Part shown: positions 55,186 through 64,000 of the stretch, one piece after another
Layout of the letters: each line of letters opens with the position of its first letter
Numbering within the stretch: position 1 is the stretch's first letter
DNA from: Paracoccus kondratievae
Lineage (GTDB): Bacteria; Pseudomonadota; Alphaproteobacteria; Rhodobacterales; Rhodobacteraceae
Assembly: GCF_009301415.1 (NCBI RefSeq)
Contig: NZ_CP045073.1
Coordinates: 558,001 to 622,000 of the forward strand
Length of the DNA stretch: 64,000 nt
Reading direction: 5' to 3'
Program-made: the position numbers and the translations under genes
The notes under the pieces: model-generated
Told to the model about the DNA's origin: nothing
Seen by the model: the letters and a program-made list of their open reading frames with translations, nothing else
Database searches by the model: none

Positions 55186-56216
55186 TGGTGGCGTCGAGCA
55201 ATGGACTTGGCCGACTTTCGCGCGTCGACCTTCGTGAGATTTGGGTGAGCGAGTCGAGCGATTTTACTCCTTGGCTTGCAAGGGAAGACAACCTCGAAAT
55301 CTTGGGCGAGACGCTGGGGATCGATCTCGAACTGGAGGCGCAGGAAAAATCCGTAGGACCATTCCGCGCCGACATCCTTTGCAAGGATATCGGAACTGGA
55401 TCATGGGTGCTCGTCGAGAACCAACTCGAACGCACCGACCATAGTCATCTCGGACAGCTATTGACCTATGCCTCGGGGCTTGAAGCCGTAACAATCGTCT
55501 GGATTGCGGCGCGTTTCACTGAGGAACATCGCTCTACCCTCGATTGGCTCAACAAGATCACAGACGAGAGCTTCAGGTTCTTTGGGCTGGAAGTGGAACT
55601 ATGGAGAATCGGCGACTCGCCTGCAGCACCCAAGTTCAACATCGTGTCCAAACCAAACGACTGGTCACGATCTGTCGCTCAGGCTGCCCGCGCGATCGAC
55701 GAGTCAGAACTCTCTGACACTCGACTGAAGCAGCGATCCTATTGGGATGCTTTCCACCAAGCGCTTGATAAGGCGGCTGGTCCAGTCTCCGGCGCACGCA
55801 AGCCACAGCCGCAGTCCTGGATGGGCTACTCGATTGGCAGGACAGGCTTCAACCTCGGAGCAGTGATGATCCGGCCGAAGCGCCAGATCAGGGCCGAGTT
55901 GTACATTGCGGGCGATCAGGCGAAGTCTTTCTTTCATCTGCTGCAGGAGCAGAAGCAGGCTATTGAGCAGGAGTTGGGCTATGAGCTCGACTGGGAGGAA
56001 CTGCCTACGAGGCGAGATTGCCGCATCTCCGTGTACATGACGAACGTCGATCCGGAAGACGAGCGCGATTGGCCGCGGCAGCACGAGTGGTTGGCCGCCA
56101 AGGTGAACGATTTGCACAAAGCGTTCCTTAACCGGGTAAGAGAGCTCGATGCTGACGAGTGGCAGAAGGAGGGAGAAGCGGGCGGCACAACAGGCCAAGA
56201 GGCGACCGAGGTCTAG
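55185..56216 (+). CDS. DUF4268 protein coupled to hsdR
   Basis: A 343-residue protein. The N-terminal half contains a nuclease-like segment FRADILCKDIGTGSWVLVEN, then QLERTDHSHLGQLLTYASGL; the Asp and Glu fit a PD-(D/E)xK fold with Gln in place of Lys (VENQ). The C-terminal half is the DUF4268 domain (about residues 190-325). The ATG overlaps the hsdR stop (TGATG), so it belongs to the operon. DUF4268 proteins recur in defence loci, but their role is not established. Confidence 0.85.
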   Translation: MVASSNGLGRLSRVDLREIWVSESSDFTPWLAREDNLEILGETLGIDLELEAQEKSVGPFRADILCKDIGTGSWVLVENQLERTDHSHLGQLLTYASGLEAVTIVWIAARFTEEHRSTLDWLNKITDESFRFFGLEVELWRIGDSPAAPKFNIVSKPNDWSRSVAQAARAIDESELSDTRLKQRSYWDAFHQALDKAAGPVSGARKPQPQSWMGYSIGRTGFNLGAVMIRPKRQIRAELYIAGDQAKSFFHLLQEQKQAIEQELGYELDWEELPTRRDCRISVYMTNVDPEDERDWPRQHEWLAAKVNDLHKAFLNRVRELDADEWQKEGEAGGTTGQEATEV

Positions 56217-56573
56217 AGCGCTTTTCCAGTCTTTGCCTCGTTGGATTTCAGTCCGTTCTTGCGAACGCCACCGGCATCGAAGTGTTCAGCTACGCATCTG
56301 AAAAAATCATTCTAAATCAGCCGCTTGCAACCTGATCACCAAATCGGCGCAGTCATTAGGTCCGGAGAATATCGGCCCTGAGAGACCGCCTCCGGGCCAC
56401 CTGGCAGCAGGGGCAGTGCTCAGCCCGTCCCGCATAACCCTCGAAAACAACGAGAAAATCCGGCCGAAGCCGGATGGGGAGAACGCTTTCGCGAGGGCAA
56501 GTGGCGGAGGGGATGGGCCTGATATCCAACCTTCTCCACCTTCTAGCAGTCTTCTGGCCTCGGCGCATGGTCG
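56217..56573. other. Non-coding gap between the restriction operon and the SLC13 gene
   Basis: About 357 bp between convergent genes. It has a small hairpin ATCCGGCC/GGCCGGAT-like near 56458-56477, but no clear terminator T-run and no gene or RNA I can recognise. Confidence 0.4.
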
Positions 56574-58406
56574 CTAGAAAGGCAGCAGGAGCGGCACGAG
56601 CGCCACACTCGCGGCCATGCAGATCACAGCGAAAGGCACGCCGATCCGCAGGAAATCTACGAACCGGTAATTGCCCGGCCCCACAACCAGCGTGTTCACC
56701 GGCGAAGAGACAGGCGTCATAAACGCAGCCGACGCCGCGAGGGCGACAGTCATCGCGAACGGATAGGGCGAGGCGTCGAGGGCGCTTGCGACGGCCAGCG
56801 CCACCGGGGCCATAAGGACGGCCGTCGCCGTGTTAGAGATGAACAGCCCGAGAAGCCCGGTGACAGCGAAGATTGCAGCGAGCACCAGCCGGGGCGAGGC
56901 ACCGTCGAGCGCGCCGAGCAGCGCCTGTGCCGCGATCTCGACCCCGCCGGTGCGCTGCAATGCCAGTGAAAAGGGCAGCATTCCAACGATCAGGATCAGA
57001 CTCTGCCAGTGGATCGAGCGATAAGCACCGGGCATGTCGATGCAGCGGAATAGTCCCAGGAGCAGACAGCCGAGCAGCGCCGCCTGCACGTTCGGCATCA
57101 CACCCCAGACCATCAGGAGCACCACCACCAGCAGCACGCCTACGGCAAGGGGCGCACTGTGGCGGGCAGGCACGGCCTCGTCAGACTCGGCGGGAAGGTC
57201 CAAAAGAACCAGATCGCGCCGCTCGTCGGCCAGCTTGCGGACTGCGCGCCAGGGACCGACCGTCAGCAGCGTGTCACCTGCGCGTAGGGGCTCGTCGATC
57301 ACACTGTTGGCGACCGGCCTCGTGCCGTGCTTCATGCCGATAACTGACAGGTCATAGGTGCTGCGGAACCGCGCTTGGGTGATGGTCTTGCCGATCAGGC
57401 GCGAGGTCGGCGGCACAATGATCTGCGCCATGCCGATTTCGTGCGCCGTGTCGGTGAACCACTGGCCGGAGACCGGCAGTGGGATCAGGTCGTGCGCCAG
57501 CGCGAAGGCTTCCAGATCGAAGCCCTTATCATCCCCGCGGTCGCGCTGGTCTATCAGCAGGATGTCGCTCGCCGCGAGCACCGTCGCGGCTCCAGGATGG
57601 ATCAACTTGCGGCGAAACCGGCTGCCGCGCTCGATGGCGATGATGTTGATGCCGGCGCTGGAGCGCAGGTCCAATGTATCCAGCCGCTGGCCCACCAGAT
57701 CCGATTCCGGGCGCAGTCGCAGACGGTGTTCGCGCTCGGCCAGATCATAATCGGCAACCCAGCCGGCCAGGGCGGCGCGCTCGGGCAAAGCGGGCGCAGG
57801 ACCGGGCGCCAAAGAGCGGCGGGCCATCAACATGTAGAGGATCGCTAGCACCAGGATCGGCACGCCGAAGGGGGTGAAGGCGAAGAAGCCGAAGCCCTCG
57901 TGCCCCTGCCGCAACAATTCCGAATGCACGACGAGGTTGGGCGCGGTGGCTACCAGCGTCATCATCCCGCTGATCAGCGCCGCCACGGAAAGCGGCATCA
58001 TCAGCCGCCCAGCCGGGATACCGGCTTTGCGGGCGATGCGCATCACGATGGGAATGAAGATCGCCACCACCCCGGTCGAGGACATGAATGACCCAACTCC
58101 CGCCACGATCACCATAAGCAGGAAGATCAGCCGCGCCTCGCTCGCACCGGCCCGCGCCGACAGCCAGTCGCCCAGCCGTTGCGCCACGCCCGTGCGCACA
58201 AGCGCCTCGCCAATCACGAAAAGGGCGGCGATCAGCACGATATTCGGGTCCGACAGCCCCACCAACGCTTCGGACATGGAAATCACGCCCGTCATCGGCA
58301 GCGCGACCATCATGATAACCGCGACCACATCCATGCGCGGGCGGTTGAGCGCGAACATGACGACCGCTGACGCCAGAAGGGCCAGCACCATCGCGAGTGG
58401 CGACAT
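56574..58406 (-). CDS. SLC13-type permease with two TrkA-C domains
   Basis: A 610-residue membrane protein. An N-terminal half of about five helices with FMSSTGVVAIFIPIVMRIAR is followed by two cytosolic TrkA-C/RCK_C domains (about residues 215-375, VGQRLDTLDLRSSAGINIIA and LIGKTITQARFRSTYDLSVI), then a C-terminal membrane half with FISNTATAVLMAPVALAVA. This is the layout of DASS/SLC13 anion permeases such as sulfate or other divalent-anion carriers. It starts 3 bp after the metal ATPase, so the two form one operon. Confidence 0.88.
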   Translation of the reverse strand: MSPLAMVLALLASAVVMFALNRPRMDVVAVIMMVALPMTGVISMSEALVGLSDPNIVLIAALFVIGEALVRTGVAQRLGDWLSARAGASEARLIFLLMVIVAGVGSFMSSTGVVAIFIPIVMRIARKAGIPAGRLMMPLSVAALISGMMTLVATAPNLVVHSELLRQGHEGFGFFAFTPFGVPILVLAILYMLMARRSLAPGPAPALPERAALAGWVADYDLAEREHRLRLRPESDLVGQRLDTLDLRSSAGINIIAIERGSRFRRKLIHPGAATVLAASDILLIDQRDRGDDKGFDLEAFALAHDLIPLPVSGQWFTDTAHEIGMAQIIVPPTSRLIGKTITQARFRSTYDLSVIGMKHGTRPVANSVIDEPLRAGDTLLTVGPWRAVRKLADERRDLVLLDLPAESDEAVPARHSAPLAVGVLLVVVLLMVWGVMPNVQAALLGCLLLGLFRCIDMPGAYRSIHWQSLILIVGMLPFSLALQRTGGVEIAAQALLGALDGASPRLVLAAIFAVTGLLGLFISNTATAVLMAPVALAVASALDASPYPFAMTVALAASAAFMTPVSSPVNTLVVGPGNYRFVDFLRIGVPFAVICMAASVALVPLLLPF

Positions 58407-58409
58407 GCG

Positions 58410-60428
58410 CTAGCCCCCGCGTTGCCGGCCGACGCCGGACCCCCGCGGGATCATTCTACGGTAGGCATGACGTTGGACGGGGGCGCTGATGCTGTCGACC
58501 GTCACCACCTGATCTGGTGACGCTGACTTGTTTTCGTTGCGGCGGATGGGGTCCCTCAGCAAACGCAGCCCGTTGAGCACCACCAGAACCGTTCCGCCCT
58601 CGTGACCGACCACCGCGAGCGGGAGAGGCAGCTCGAAGAATAGCGCGCCTGTCACGAGAATGACCATGGCACCCATGGCGAAGGCGAGGTTCTGCCGAAT
58701 GATCCTCGCCGTGCGACGCGCCAGTCGTTGCGCGTCGGCAAGCCGTCCCATGTCTTCCGACAGAAGCGCCACATCGGCTGCCTGGAGCGCGACGTCGGAG
58801 CCCGCAGCACCCATGGCGATCCCGACATCGGCGCGGGCCAGCGCGGCGGCGTCATTGACCCCGTCGCCGACGAAGGCGACCTTGCCTCTGGCAGCCAACT
58901 CCCCCGCCATCCTGACCTTGTCCTCCGGCAGCATGTCGGCATGGATTTCCTCGGGCTTCAAGCCGAGCTCTTGGCCGATCCGCAGCGCAACCGGGCGGCG
59001 ATCGCCGGTCATCATGACGATTTCGCCGACTCCACCTTCGCGCAACGCGGCGAGCGCTGGCGCAGAGGTCGCGCGGGCCTGATCCGCGATGGTGACAGCC
59101 CCGATCACGTGCCGATCCCGCCCGAAATAGATGACCGTCTCGGTATCCGCAGCCAGCGCCTTCAGCATCGGATGTTCGATGGACGCGCCCATCTGCGCGG
59201 CGAGGCGCGGGTTTCCGGCCCACAGCTGCCCTTCGCCGTCCGCACCGACGATGCCGGCACTCGGTCGGGTGATCACGTTTGTCACTTGGGCCGGTTCAAC
59301 TCCGCGGCTGAGGGCTTCCTGCCGCACGGCAGCCGCACTGTGATGTTCCGACTGGGCCTCGAGCCCAGCAATCAGCGAGAGGAAGCGCCCTTCATCGCCA
59401 TCGAGCGCCACCACCCTGGTGACCGAGGCCTTGCCGGTCGTCAGGGTCCCCGTCTTGTCGAAGGCGAAGGTCTCGACCGCCGCCAGTGTCTCGAGCGCCG
59501 CGCCGCCCTTGAACAACACACCGCCGCGTGCGGCAGCCGACAAGGCAGACAAGATTGCTGCGGGGACCGAGATCACGATCGCGCACGGGCTCGCAGCCAC
59601 CAGCAATGTTGCGGATCGGTAGAGCGCCTCCTCCCAGTCGCGCCCCAGCCAGTAGAAGGCGGCGAAGGCCAGCACGGCTCCGGCCATCACCGCCACCGTG
59701 TAGCGCTGGCCGAACCACGCGCTAAAACGCTCCGACGGCGCCTTGGCCGCCTGTGCCTCAGTCACGAGGGCGATCATGCGGGCGACCGTGCTCTCCTCGA
59801 TCGTCTTCGTGACGGCCATTTCGAGCACGCCATCAAGGTTGACCGTCGCCTCAAACACCTGGGCGCCGGGCTGTTTGGCGACGGGCATTGACTCGCCGGT
59901 GATATGGGCCTCGTCCAGCGAACCCCGGCCGCTGACAATTACTCCGTCCGCCGGAACGCGCGCGCCGGGCCGCAGCACCACGACGTCATCCACCCGTAGA
60001 TCGACAGCAGGGACTTCCGAGACCGACCCGTCCGGCGCCCTTCGAAGCGCCGTTTCCGGCCGAAGCTCCATCAGCGCCTCAATGGCCCGGCGAGCGCGGC
60101 CAAGCGCACGTTCCTCCAGCGTGGTCGAGATACTGAAGAGCGTTAGCAGGACCGCACCCTCGAAGGGCGCACCAACAGCCGCCGCCGCGACGGCGGCAAC
60201 GACCATCAGCAGGTCGATATCGAGAACTCGCTCGTCCCACAGGGTGACGGCCGCCCGCCATGCGGCGGGCAAGCCGCCTGCCAGATACACAAGCGAGAGA
60301 CCTCCGAGAGAGAAGAAAGCCGCGGCAGCGCCCTGAAGCGGCCATAGCGCGAGAGTGGCCAGGAGCATTCCTAGGGCGGTGAGGGCCGTCAGTATGATCG
60401 AGCGATCAAGATCAAATACTTTTCTCAC
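58410..60428 (-). CDS. P1B-4-type heavy-metal ATPase
   Basis: A 672-residue P-type ATPase. TGES (177-180) in the actuator domain, DKTGT (324-328) with the phosphorylated Asp, and GDGVNDAAAL in the hinge. The membrane metal site reads SPC (280-282) in place of CPC, and the last helices carry HEGGT; these two features define the P1B-4 group, known to export Co2+, Fe2+ or Zn2+. There is no N-terminal metal-binding domain. GTG 60428 is chosen because AGGAG lies 5 bases upstream; the longer frame is unlikely. Confidence 0.92.
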   Translation of the reverse strand: MRKVFDLDRSIILTALTALGMLLATLALWPLQGAAAAFFSLGGLSLVYLAGGLPAAWRAAVTLWDERVLDIDLLMVVAAVAAAAVGAPFEGAVLLTLFSISTTLEERALGRARRAIEALMELRPETALRRAPDGSVSEVPAVDLRVDDVVVLRPGARVPADGVIVSGRGSLDEAHITGESMPVAKQPGAQVFEATVNLDGVLEMAVTKTIEESTVARMIALVTEAQAAKAPSERFSAWFGQRYTVAVMAGAVLAFAAFYWLGRDWEEALYRSATLLVAASPCAIVISVPAAILSALSAAARGGVLFKGGAALETLAAVETFAFDKTGTLTTGKASVTRVVALDGDEGRFLSLIAGLEAQSEHHSAAAVRQEALSRGVEPAQVTNVITRPSAGIVGADGEGQLWAGNPRLAAQMGASIEHPMLKALAADTETVIYFGRDRHVIGAVTIADQARATSAPALAALREGGVGEIVMMTGDRRPVALRIGQELGLKPEEIHADMLPEDKVRMAGELAARGKVAFVGDGVNDAAALARADVGIAMGAAGSDVALQAADVALLSEDMGRLADAQRLARRTARIIRQNLAFAMGAMVILVTGALFFELPLPLAVVGHEGGTVLVVLNGLRLLRDPIRRNENKSASPDQVVTVDSISAPVQRHAYRRMIPRGSGVGRQRGG

Positions 60429-60919
60429 TTCATCTCCTGATCGCGGTGTAGGATCACACAATGGAAATGCGCGACAGGTCACCGCAACGCTACCGCCCTT
60501 GCCGTAGGTTCAGTAACAAGATGAGAACACCGGCGCTAGTTTCGACGCGCTCAAGCACCTCGTGCTTTGCCTAGTCGAAAGACGGCCACTAGGCTCGACA
60601 TCGACGTCTCCCCCTATCTGCCGCGCGCCGACGTCGCGACTACCTTTGCTGCGAGCTACATGGGCCGCGTAGCCGGGGGCGGGGAACCCAACGCCCCGGA
60701 TGACGTTAATGATTCATGTTGCTGCGTCGTGATGCCGTTATAGCCGTCCACCGCCCGGCGGGGTTCCGCTTTTCCTCGCGGGGACTTGGGTGCGTGCGGC
60801 TCCCTGCATAAGAGGGGGCCGCAGTGATATCGAATTTCCGTTCACCCCGCCCCTGCAGAACGGAAGGCTAAGTATCACATCCGAAGGCCAGAGCGGAGAC
60901 GTCGGGGTTCAGGAACTCC
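60429..60919. other. Gap between the metal ATPase and the IS66 remnant
   Basis: About 490 bp without a supported gene. The part near 60429-60480 must hold the ATPase promoter. A frame through 60570-60745 ending in a cysteine-rich stretch was noted, but it has no start or ribosome site and no recognisable domain. Probably decayed sequence beside the IS. Confidence 0.4.
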
Positions 60920-61565
60920 GTAAGCGGCGGCGCCGCCTCACCTGCTTTCAGCTTGACGGGTTGAAGTTCCAAGGCAGCAGATCGTCGATCCTCGCTTGCG
61001 GGTGACCGGCGGCCACGGCTTCCAAGGTTACCTTCAGGTAGGCAAAGGGCTCAACATTGTTGATCTTTGCGGTGGCGATCAGGGATGCGATGCGGGCCCA
61101 GGATCTCCCGCCCTCGTCATGGCCGGCGAAGAGTGCATTCTTCCTGGTCAGGGCAATCGGTCGGATCAGGTTCTCGACATTATTGGAGTCGATCTCGACA
61201 CGGCCATCGCGCAGGAAAGTCTGCAGCCCGTCCCAGTGGCGGTGGATATAGGCTAGTTTTTCGCCGAGGCGGGACTTCATCGATACGCGGCGGCATTGCG
61301 CCTGCAGCCATTCGCCGAATGCGGCGACCAGCGGCGCAGTGCGCGCATGGCGGGCCGAGAGTCGTTGGCCGGGGCCCATGCCGCGGATCTCGGCCTCGAT
61401 CCGGTAAAGCTCGGCGATCCGGCGCAGTCCCTCGGCTGCGATCTCGGAACCGTCTCGATCGAAGATCTCCTTCAGCTTGCGCCGGGCATGCCCGGAAACC
61501 TTCTTCTCCGCGATCATGCTCGCCGCAACCGTCTTGTTCTCGCTGTGAAATTCAATGAGTCTGGA
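60920..61565 (-). mobile_element. IS66-family remnant
   Basis: The end GTAAGCGGCGGCGCC at 60920-60934 has the GTAA-start and pattern of an IS66 terminal repeat. Inside it, on the minus strand, is the 3' part of an IS66 transposase. The other end, the front of the transposase and the accessory genes are missing; the remnant stops near the histidine kinase gene, at about 61565. Confidence 0.75.
60948..61540 (-). pseudogene. IS66 transposase, C-terminal part
   Basis: About 195 residues: HARRKLKEIFDRDGSEIAAE, then SRLGEKLAYIHRHWDGL and VEIDSNNVENLIRPIALTRK with the catalytic Glu (VEN) of the DDE core, then ALFAGHDEGGRSWARIASLI and the tail DDLLPWNF. The N-terminal HTH, zinc-binding and first catalytic Asp regions are missing, so it is inactive. 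The open frame continues upstream into kinase-gene sequence by chance. Confidence 0.85.
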
Positions 61566-61609
61566 CCCTAGCATAACGGCGACCGCAAAAACGATTGCAA
61601 TCAGGGGGG

Positions 61610-63010
61610 TTAGTAATCTTCGCGAGCAACAGGCGGAAACGAGACCAGAACGCACAGGCCCGGATGATTATCGTTCAGTGTCAACACCGCGCCATGCAAT
61701 TCGGCAATCGCCCTGACCATACTGAGGCCCAAGCCATTGCCCGGGGTCGTGCGACTCTTTTCGAGGCGAAAGAAGCGGCGGAAAACCTTGTCCCGTTCCT
61801 CAGCTGGGATGCCCGGACCATTGTCGGAAACCTGAAGCAGGGCGCTGTCATCCACCCTCGACAGCGTGACCTCGATCCGCGTGTCTGATGGACAGTGACG
61901 CAGGGCGTTTTCAACGAGATTTGCGATCATCTGGGTCAGGAGTTGCTGATCGCCCTGAACCATCGCGTCCTGATCTTCGATGTCAAACCTCAGCGTTTGA
62001 CCGTTTTCTTCGGCGACGGGACCGTAGGCGTCTTCGATCCGGGCGAGGATCGGGGCAAGAGGGGCTGCGGTAAACCGACCTGACCGCTGACCGGCTTCGA
62101 TCTGCGCGATCCGCAGCAGGGCGTGGAATGTCTCGATCAGATCGTCGGCGATCTCCACGGCTTGTTCCGCATCTTCCCTGATCTCGGAAGTCAGGTCGGG
62201 CGTATTCCGAAGCACATCCAGCCGTTGTTTGAGGCGCTGCATGGGCGTGCGAAGGTCATGGGCGATATCGGCTGAAATCTGTTTCTGGCTTTCGACCATC
62301 TGCTGAAGCTGTGTGATGGTGCGGTTGATTTCATCTGCCATACGGGCAAGGTCATCGCCATCGCTGCCAGTGGTGGGGACGCGTCGATCCAACTGCCCCA
62401 ATGCCACCGATTTCAGCGTCGTGGCGATCTGGGTCAGCCGCCGTTCGGTTTTGCGGCCGACAATGATCCCGGCCAGCAAACCGGTAAGCAGCAAGAGGAT
62501 AAAACCTGCAACGAATCCGCGGCCTAAAACCTCGCGCAGCTCTTCAAGAAAATAGGTGCTTGTGCCCAATGTCAGCCGGTTCGGGCCGAGTTGCACCGAG
62601 TGAAGCAGATAACCCGTCACATCTTCATAGCGGGGCTTGTCGGCTTGGATTGCATTGACCGGGACGTAGTCGCTGCTGCCTTGCCGGTCGATGGCATTGA
62701 CATTTCCGACCAGAACGTTGCCGTCCGCGTCCTGAAGCAGATAGATCCGATAATCCTCGAAGTTGAACCCGTCAAATCCGCCCAGCTTTGCCTGAACCGC
62801 ATCCAGACCTTCGCTTTCGTAAAGATTGCCAAAACCGGCTGCATCGTCCGCAAGTTGGTCTAGCACCCACTCGCTGATTTCCCGATCCGCGAAGTGGTAA
62901 GTCAGACCAAAGACGAGGGCAGTGATGATGGCGTAAAGTGCGGCGAAACGCAGAGACAACCGCGCCGAGGTCGAGCGCAGGAAGTGAAACATGCCGAGAT
63001 TCCTAGCCAT
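61610..63010 (-). CDS. Two-component sensor histidine kinase
   Basis: A 466-residue membrane kinase. Two membrane helices (about residues 20-40 and 170-190) flank a periplasmic sensor of about 130 residues; a HAMP domain follows (RRLTQIATTLKSVALGQLDR), then the H-box ISADIAHDLRTPMQRLKQRL with the phosphorylated His, N-box ANLVENALRHC and G-boxes DNGPGIP and GNGLGLSMV. The signal is unknown. It overlaps the response regulator by 8 bases. Its stop lies next to the IS66 remnant but the protein appears complete. Confidence 0.94.
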   Translation of the reverse strand: MARNLGMFHFLRSTSARLSLRFAALYAIITALVFGLTYHFADREISEWVLDQLADDAAGFGNLYESEGLDAVQAKLGGFDGFNFEDYRIYLLQDADGNVLVGNVNAIDRQGSSDYVPVNAIQADKPRYEDVTGYLLHSVQLGPNRLTLGTSTYFLEELREVLGRGFVAGFILLLLTGLLAGIIVGRKTERRLTQIATTLKSVALGQLDRRVPTTGSDGDDLARMADEINRTITQLQQMVESQKQISADIAHDLRTPMQRLKQRLDVLRNTPDLTSEIREDAEQAVEIADDLIETFHALLRIAQIEAGQRSGRFTAAPLAPILARIEDAYGPVAEENGQTLRFDIEDQDAMVQGDQQLLTQMIANLVENALRHCPSDTRIEVTLSRVDDSALLQVSDNGPGIPAEERDKVFRRFFRLEKSRTTPGNGLGLSMVRAIAELHGAVLTLNDNHPGLCVLVSFPPVAREDY

Positions 63011-63674
63011 GCAGGCTATACCCGGCCCCGCGGACGGTATGGATCAACTCGATCTTGAAGGGCCTGTCCACTTTGTTACGTAGCCGGCTGATATGGGTCT
63101 CGACGACGTTGGTTTTGGGATCGAAATGGAAATCCCAGACTGATTCCAGCAGCATCGTGCGGGTCAGTACCCGGCCAGCATTGCGCATCAGATATTCCAG
63201 TAGCTTGAACTCGCGAGGCTGCAGGTCCAGAGAAATGCCCGCCCGCGTGACCGTACGGCGGATCAGGTTCATTTCCAGATCGGCCACCTGTAAGACGGTT
63301 TCCTCGGCTTTCAGCGGCGGCCTGCGAGTCAGCGCTGCCAGCCGCGCTGACAGTTCCTGAAACGAGAATGGCTTGACGAGATAGTCGTCCGATCCCGCCT
63401 CAAGCCCCTCGACCCGGTCATTGATCCCGTCCATCGCCGAAAGGATCAGGATCGGCGTCTCGACTCCTGCGCCGCGCACGGATTTGATCAAGGTCAGCCC
63501 ATCCAGACCTGGCAACATGCGGTCAAAGATCATCACGTCGTAACTGTTGTCCAGCGCCGACAGGAAACCATCGCGGCCATTGTCGCAGTGATCGACCAGA
63601 TGCCCCTGCGCCCGGAGGCTGGAGGCAATGTAGTCGGCCGTTTCGGGATGGTCCTCGACCACAAGGACGCGCAT
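63003..63674 (-). CDS. OmpR-family response regulator
   Basis: A 223-residue regulator: receiver domain (MRVLVVEDHPETADYIASSL; phospho-Asp in DVMIFDRMLPGLDGLTL; Lys in YLVKPFSFQEL) and an OmpR/PhoB winged helix (LDLQPREFKLLEYLMRNAG, THISRLRNKVD). ATG 63674 is preferred; the longer frame adds unrelated residues. It is the partner of the overlapping kinase. Given the metal ATPase nearby, metal sensing is possible but not shown. Confidence 0.95.
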   Translation of the reverse strand: MRVLVVEDHPETADYIASSLRAQGHLVDHCDNGRDGFLSALDNSYDVMIFDRMLPGLDGLTLIKSVRGAGVETPILILSAMDGINDRVEGLEAGSDDYLVKPFSFQELSARLAALTRRPPLKAEETVLQVADLEMNLIRRTVTRAGISLDLQPREFKLLEYLMRNAGRVLTRTMLLESVWDFHFDPKTNVVETHISRLRNKVDRPFKIELIHTVRGAGYSLHG

Positions 63675-63839
63675 GGCTGCTGCTTTCCGTATTCTGTCTG
63701 CCCGCAGGGATAGCCCACTGTGCGGTTGGGTCAAGACGTCGGGACATTACGGATTGGTATAGTTCCGGCAACGGCCCGGACAGATCGTTCCTGGTAGATA
63801 GCTGCTGACACGAACCGTCAGCCGATCGAGCAGGACAAG

Positions 63840-64000
63840 ATGACAACAATAGACGAGGCCCATGTGCGCCAGCACGCGGCGGCGACCCGAACCCGCCCAA
63901 ATGTGCGACCGACGATGTGTGATATGCAGTTGGATAGCCCGACCCGCCGGTTTCTGGTGGCAGTTCTAACGGCGTTCGGGCTTCTGCGGCTCTGGGCAAT
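63840..64000 (+). CDS. Start of a divergent gene running off the window
   Basis: From ATG 63840, with AGGA 6 bases upstream, the frame stays open to the end of the window (53 codons). It has a polar N-terminus followed by a hydrophobic stretch RRFLVAVLTAFGLLRLWA, suggesting a membrane or exported protein. A later Met (near 63927, MQLDSPTRR) is an alternative start. It is divergent from the two-component pair and could be its target. Confidence 0.4.
   Translation, partial: MTTIDEAHVRQHAAATRTRPNVRPTMCDMQLDSPTRRFLVAVLTAFGLLRLWA

Noticed and set aside
60570-60745. Open frame ending in a CCC cysteine stretch upstream of the IS66 remnant
   Set aside because: No start codon with a ribosome site and no family similarity.
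1-64000. CRISPR array or tRNA genes
   Set aside because: No regularly spaced repeats and no tRNA-like T-arm apart from the tmRNA were seen on reading both strands.

Overview
The window looks like part of the chromosome of a Paracoccus-like alphaproteobacterium (Rhodobacterales). The evidence is high GC content, a circularly permuted two-piece tmRNA whose tag reads ANDNRAPVALAA, a long-linker FtsZ, a DUF2484 gene between murC and murB, a bactofilin/M23 pair and an ScfR-type short-chain acyl-CoA regulator. The genus is inferred from gene content, not from any database comparison.

Region 1 (1-34.9 kb) is ordinary core chromosome. It opens with the end of dnaB, then a small membrane protein, a Bcr/CflA exporter and an ScfR regulator. 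An M23 peptidase/bactofilin pair, coaD, a CBS protein and a LysR regulator follow. The LysR gene is divergent from a four-gene valine-catabolic set (mmsA, isobutyryl-CoA dehydrogenase, 3-hydroxyisobutyryl-CoA hydrolase, mmsB). A long minus-strand division and cell-wall cluster runs ftsW-murG-murC-DUF2484-membrane protein-murB-ddl-ftsQ-ftsA-ftsZ, then lpxC, bamD and recN. Next come an uncharacterised P-loop ATPase, metA, ppk2, a TPM-domain protein and a PotD-like binding protein.

Region 2 (34.5-42 kb) starts at ssrA and is bounded by wrecked recombinases: a truncated serine recombinase beside ssrA and a frameshifted tyrosine integrase at 41.5-41.9 kb. Between them is a vitamin B6/PLP-themed set: PLP-homeostasis protein (yggS), serine hydroxymethyltransferase, a MocR regulator, a BenE-type permease and the first ~40 codons of pdxY. 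The glyA promoter region and the mocR-benE intergenic region carry matching inverted repeats with the same 43-bp span.

Region 3 (42-64 kb) is an accessory stress and defence region. It has an arsenic operon (arsR, two unrelated arsenate reductases, ACR3, arsH) and three small HTH regulators. These are followed by a type I-like restriction-modification operon with two tandem, diverged methyltransferases, each with an N-terminal HsdR-like domain. Its hsdS is broken by an 851-bp IS5-family element, then come hsdR and a translationally coupled DUF4268 gene. A P1B-4 metal ATPase with an SLC13-type transporter, an IS66 remnant and a histidine kinase/response regulator pair close the window. The double-methyltransferase operon and the B6 module are the best candidates for something not yet described.
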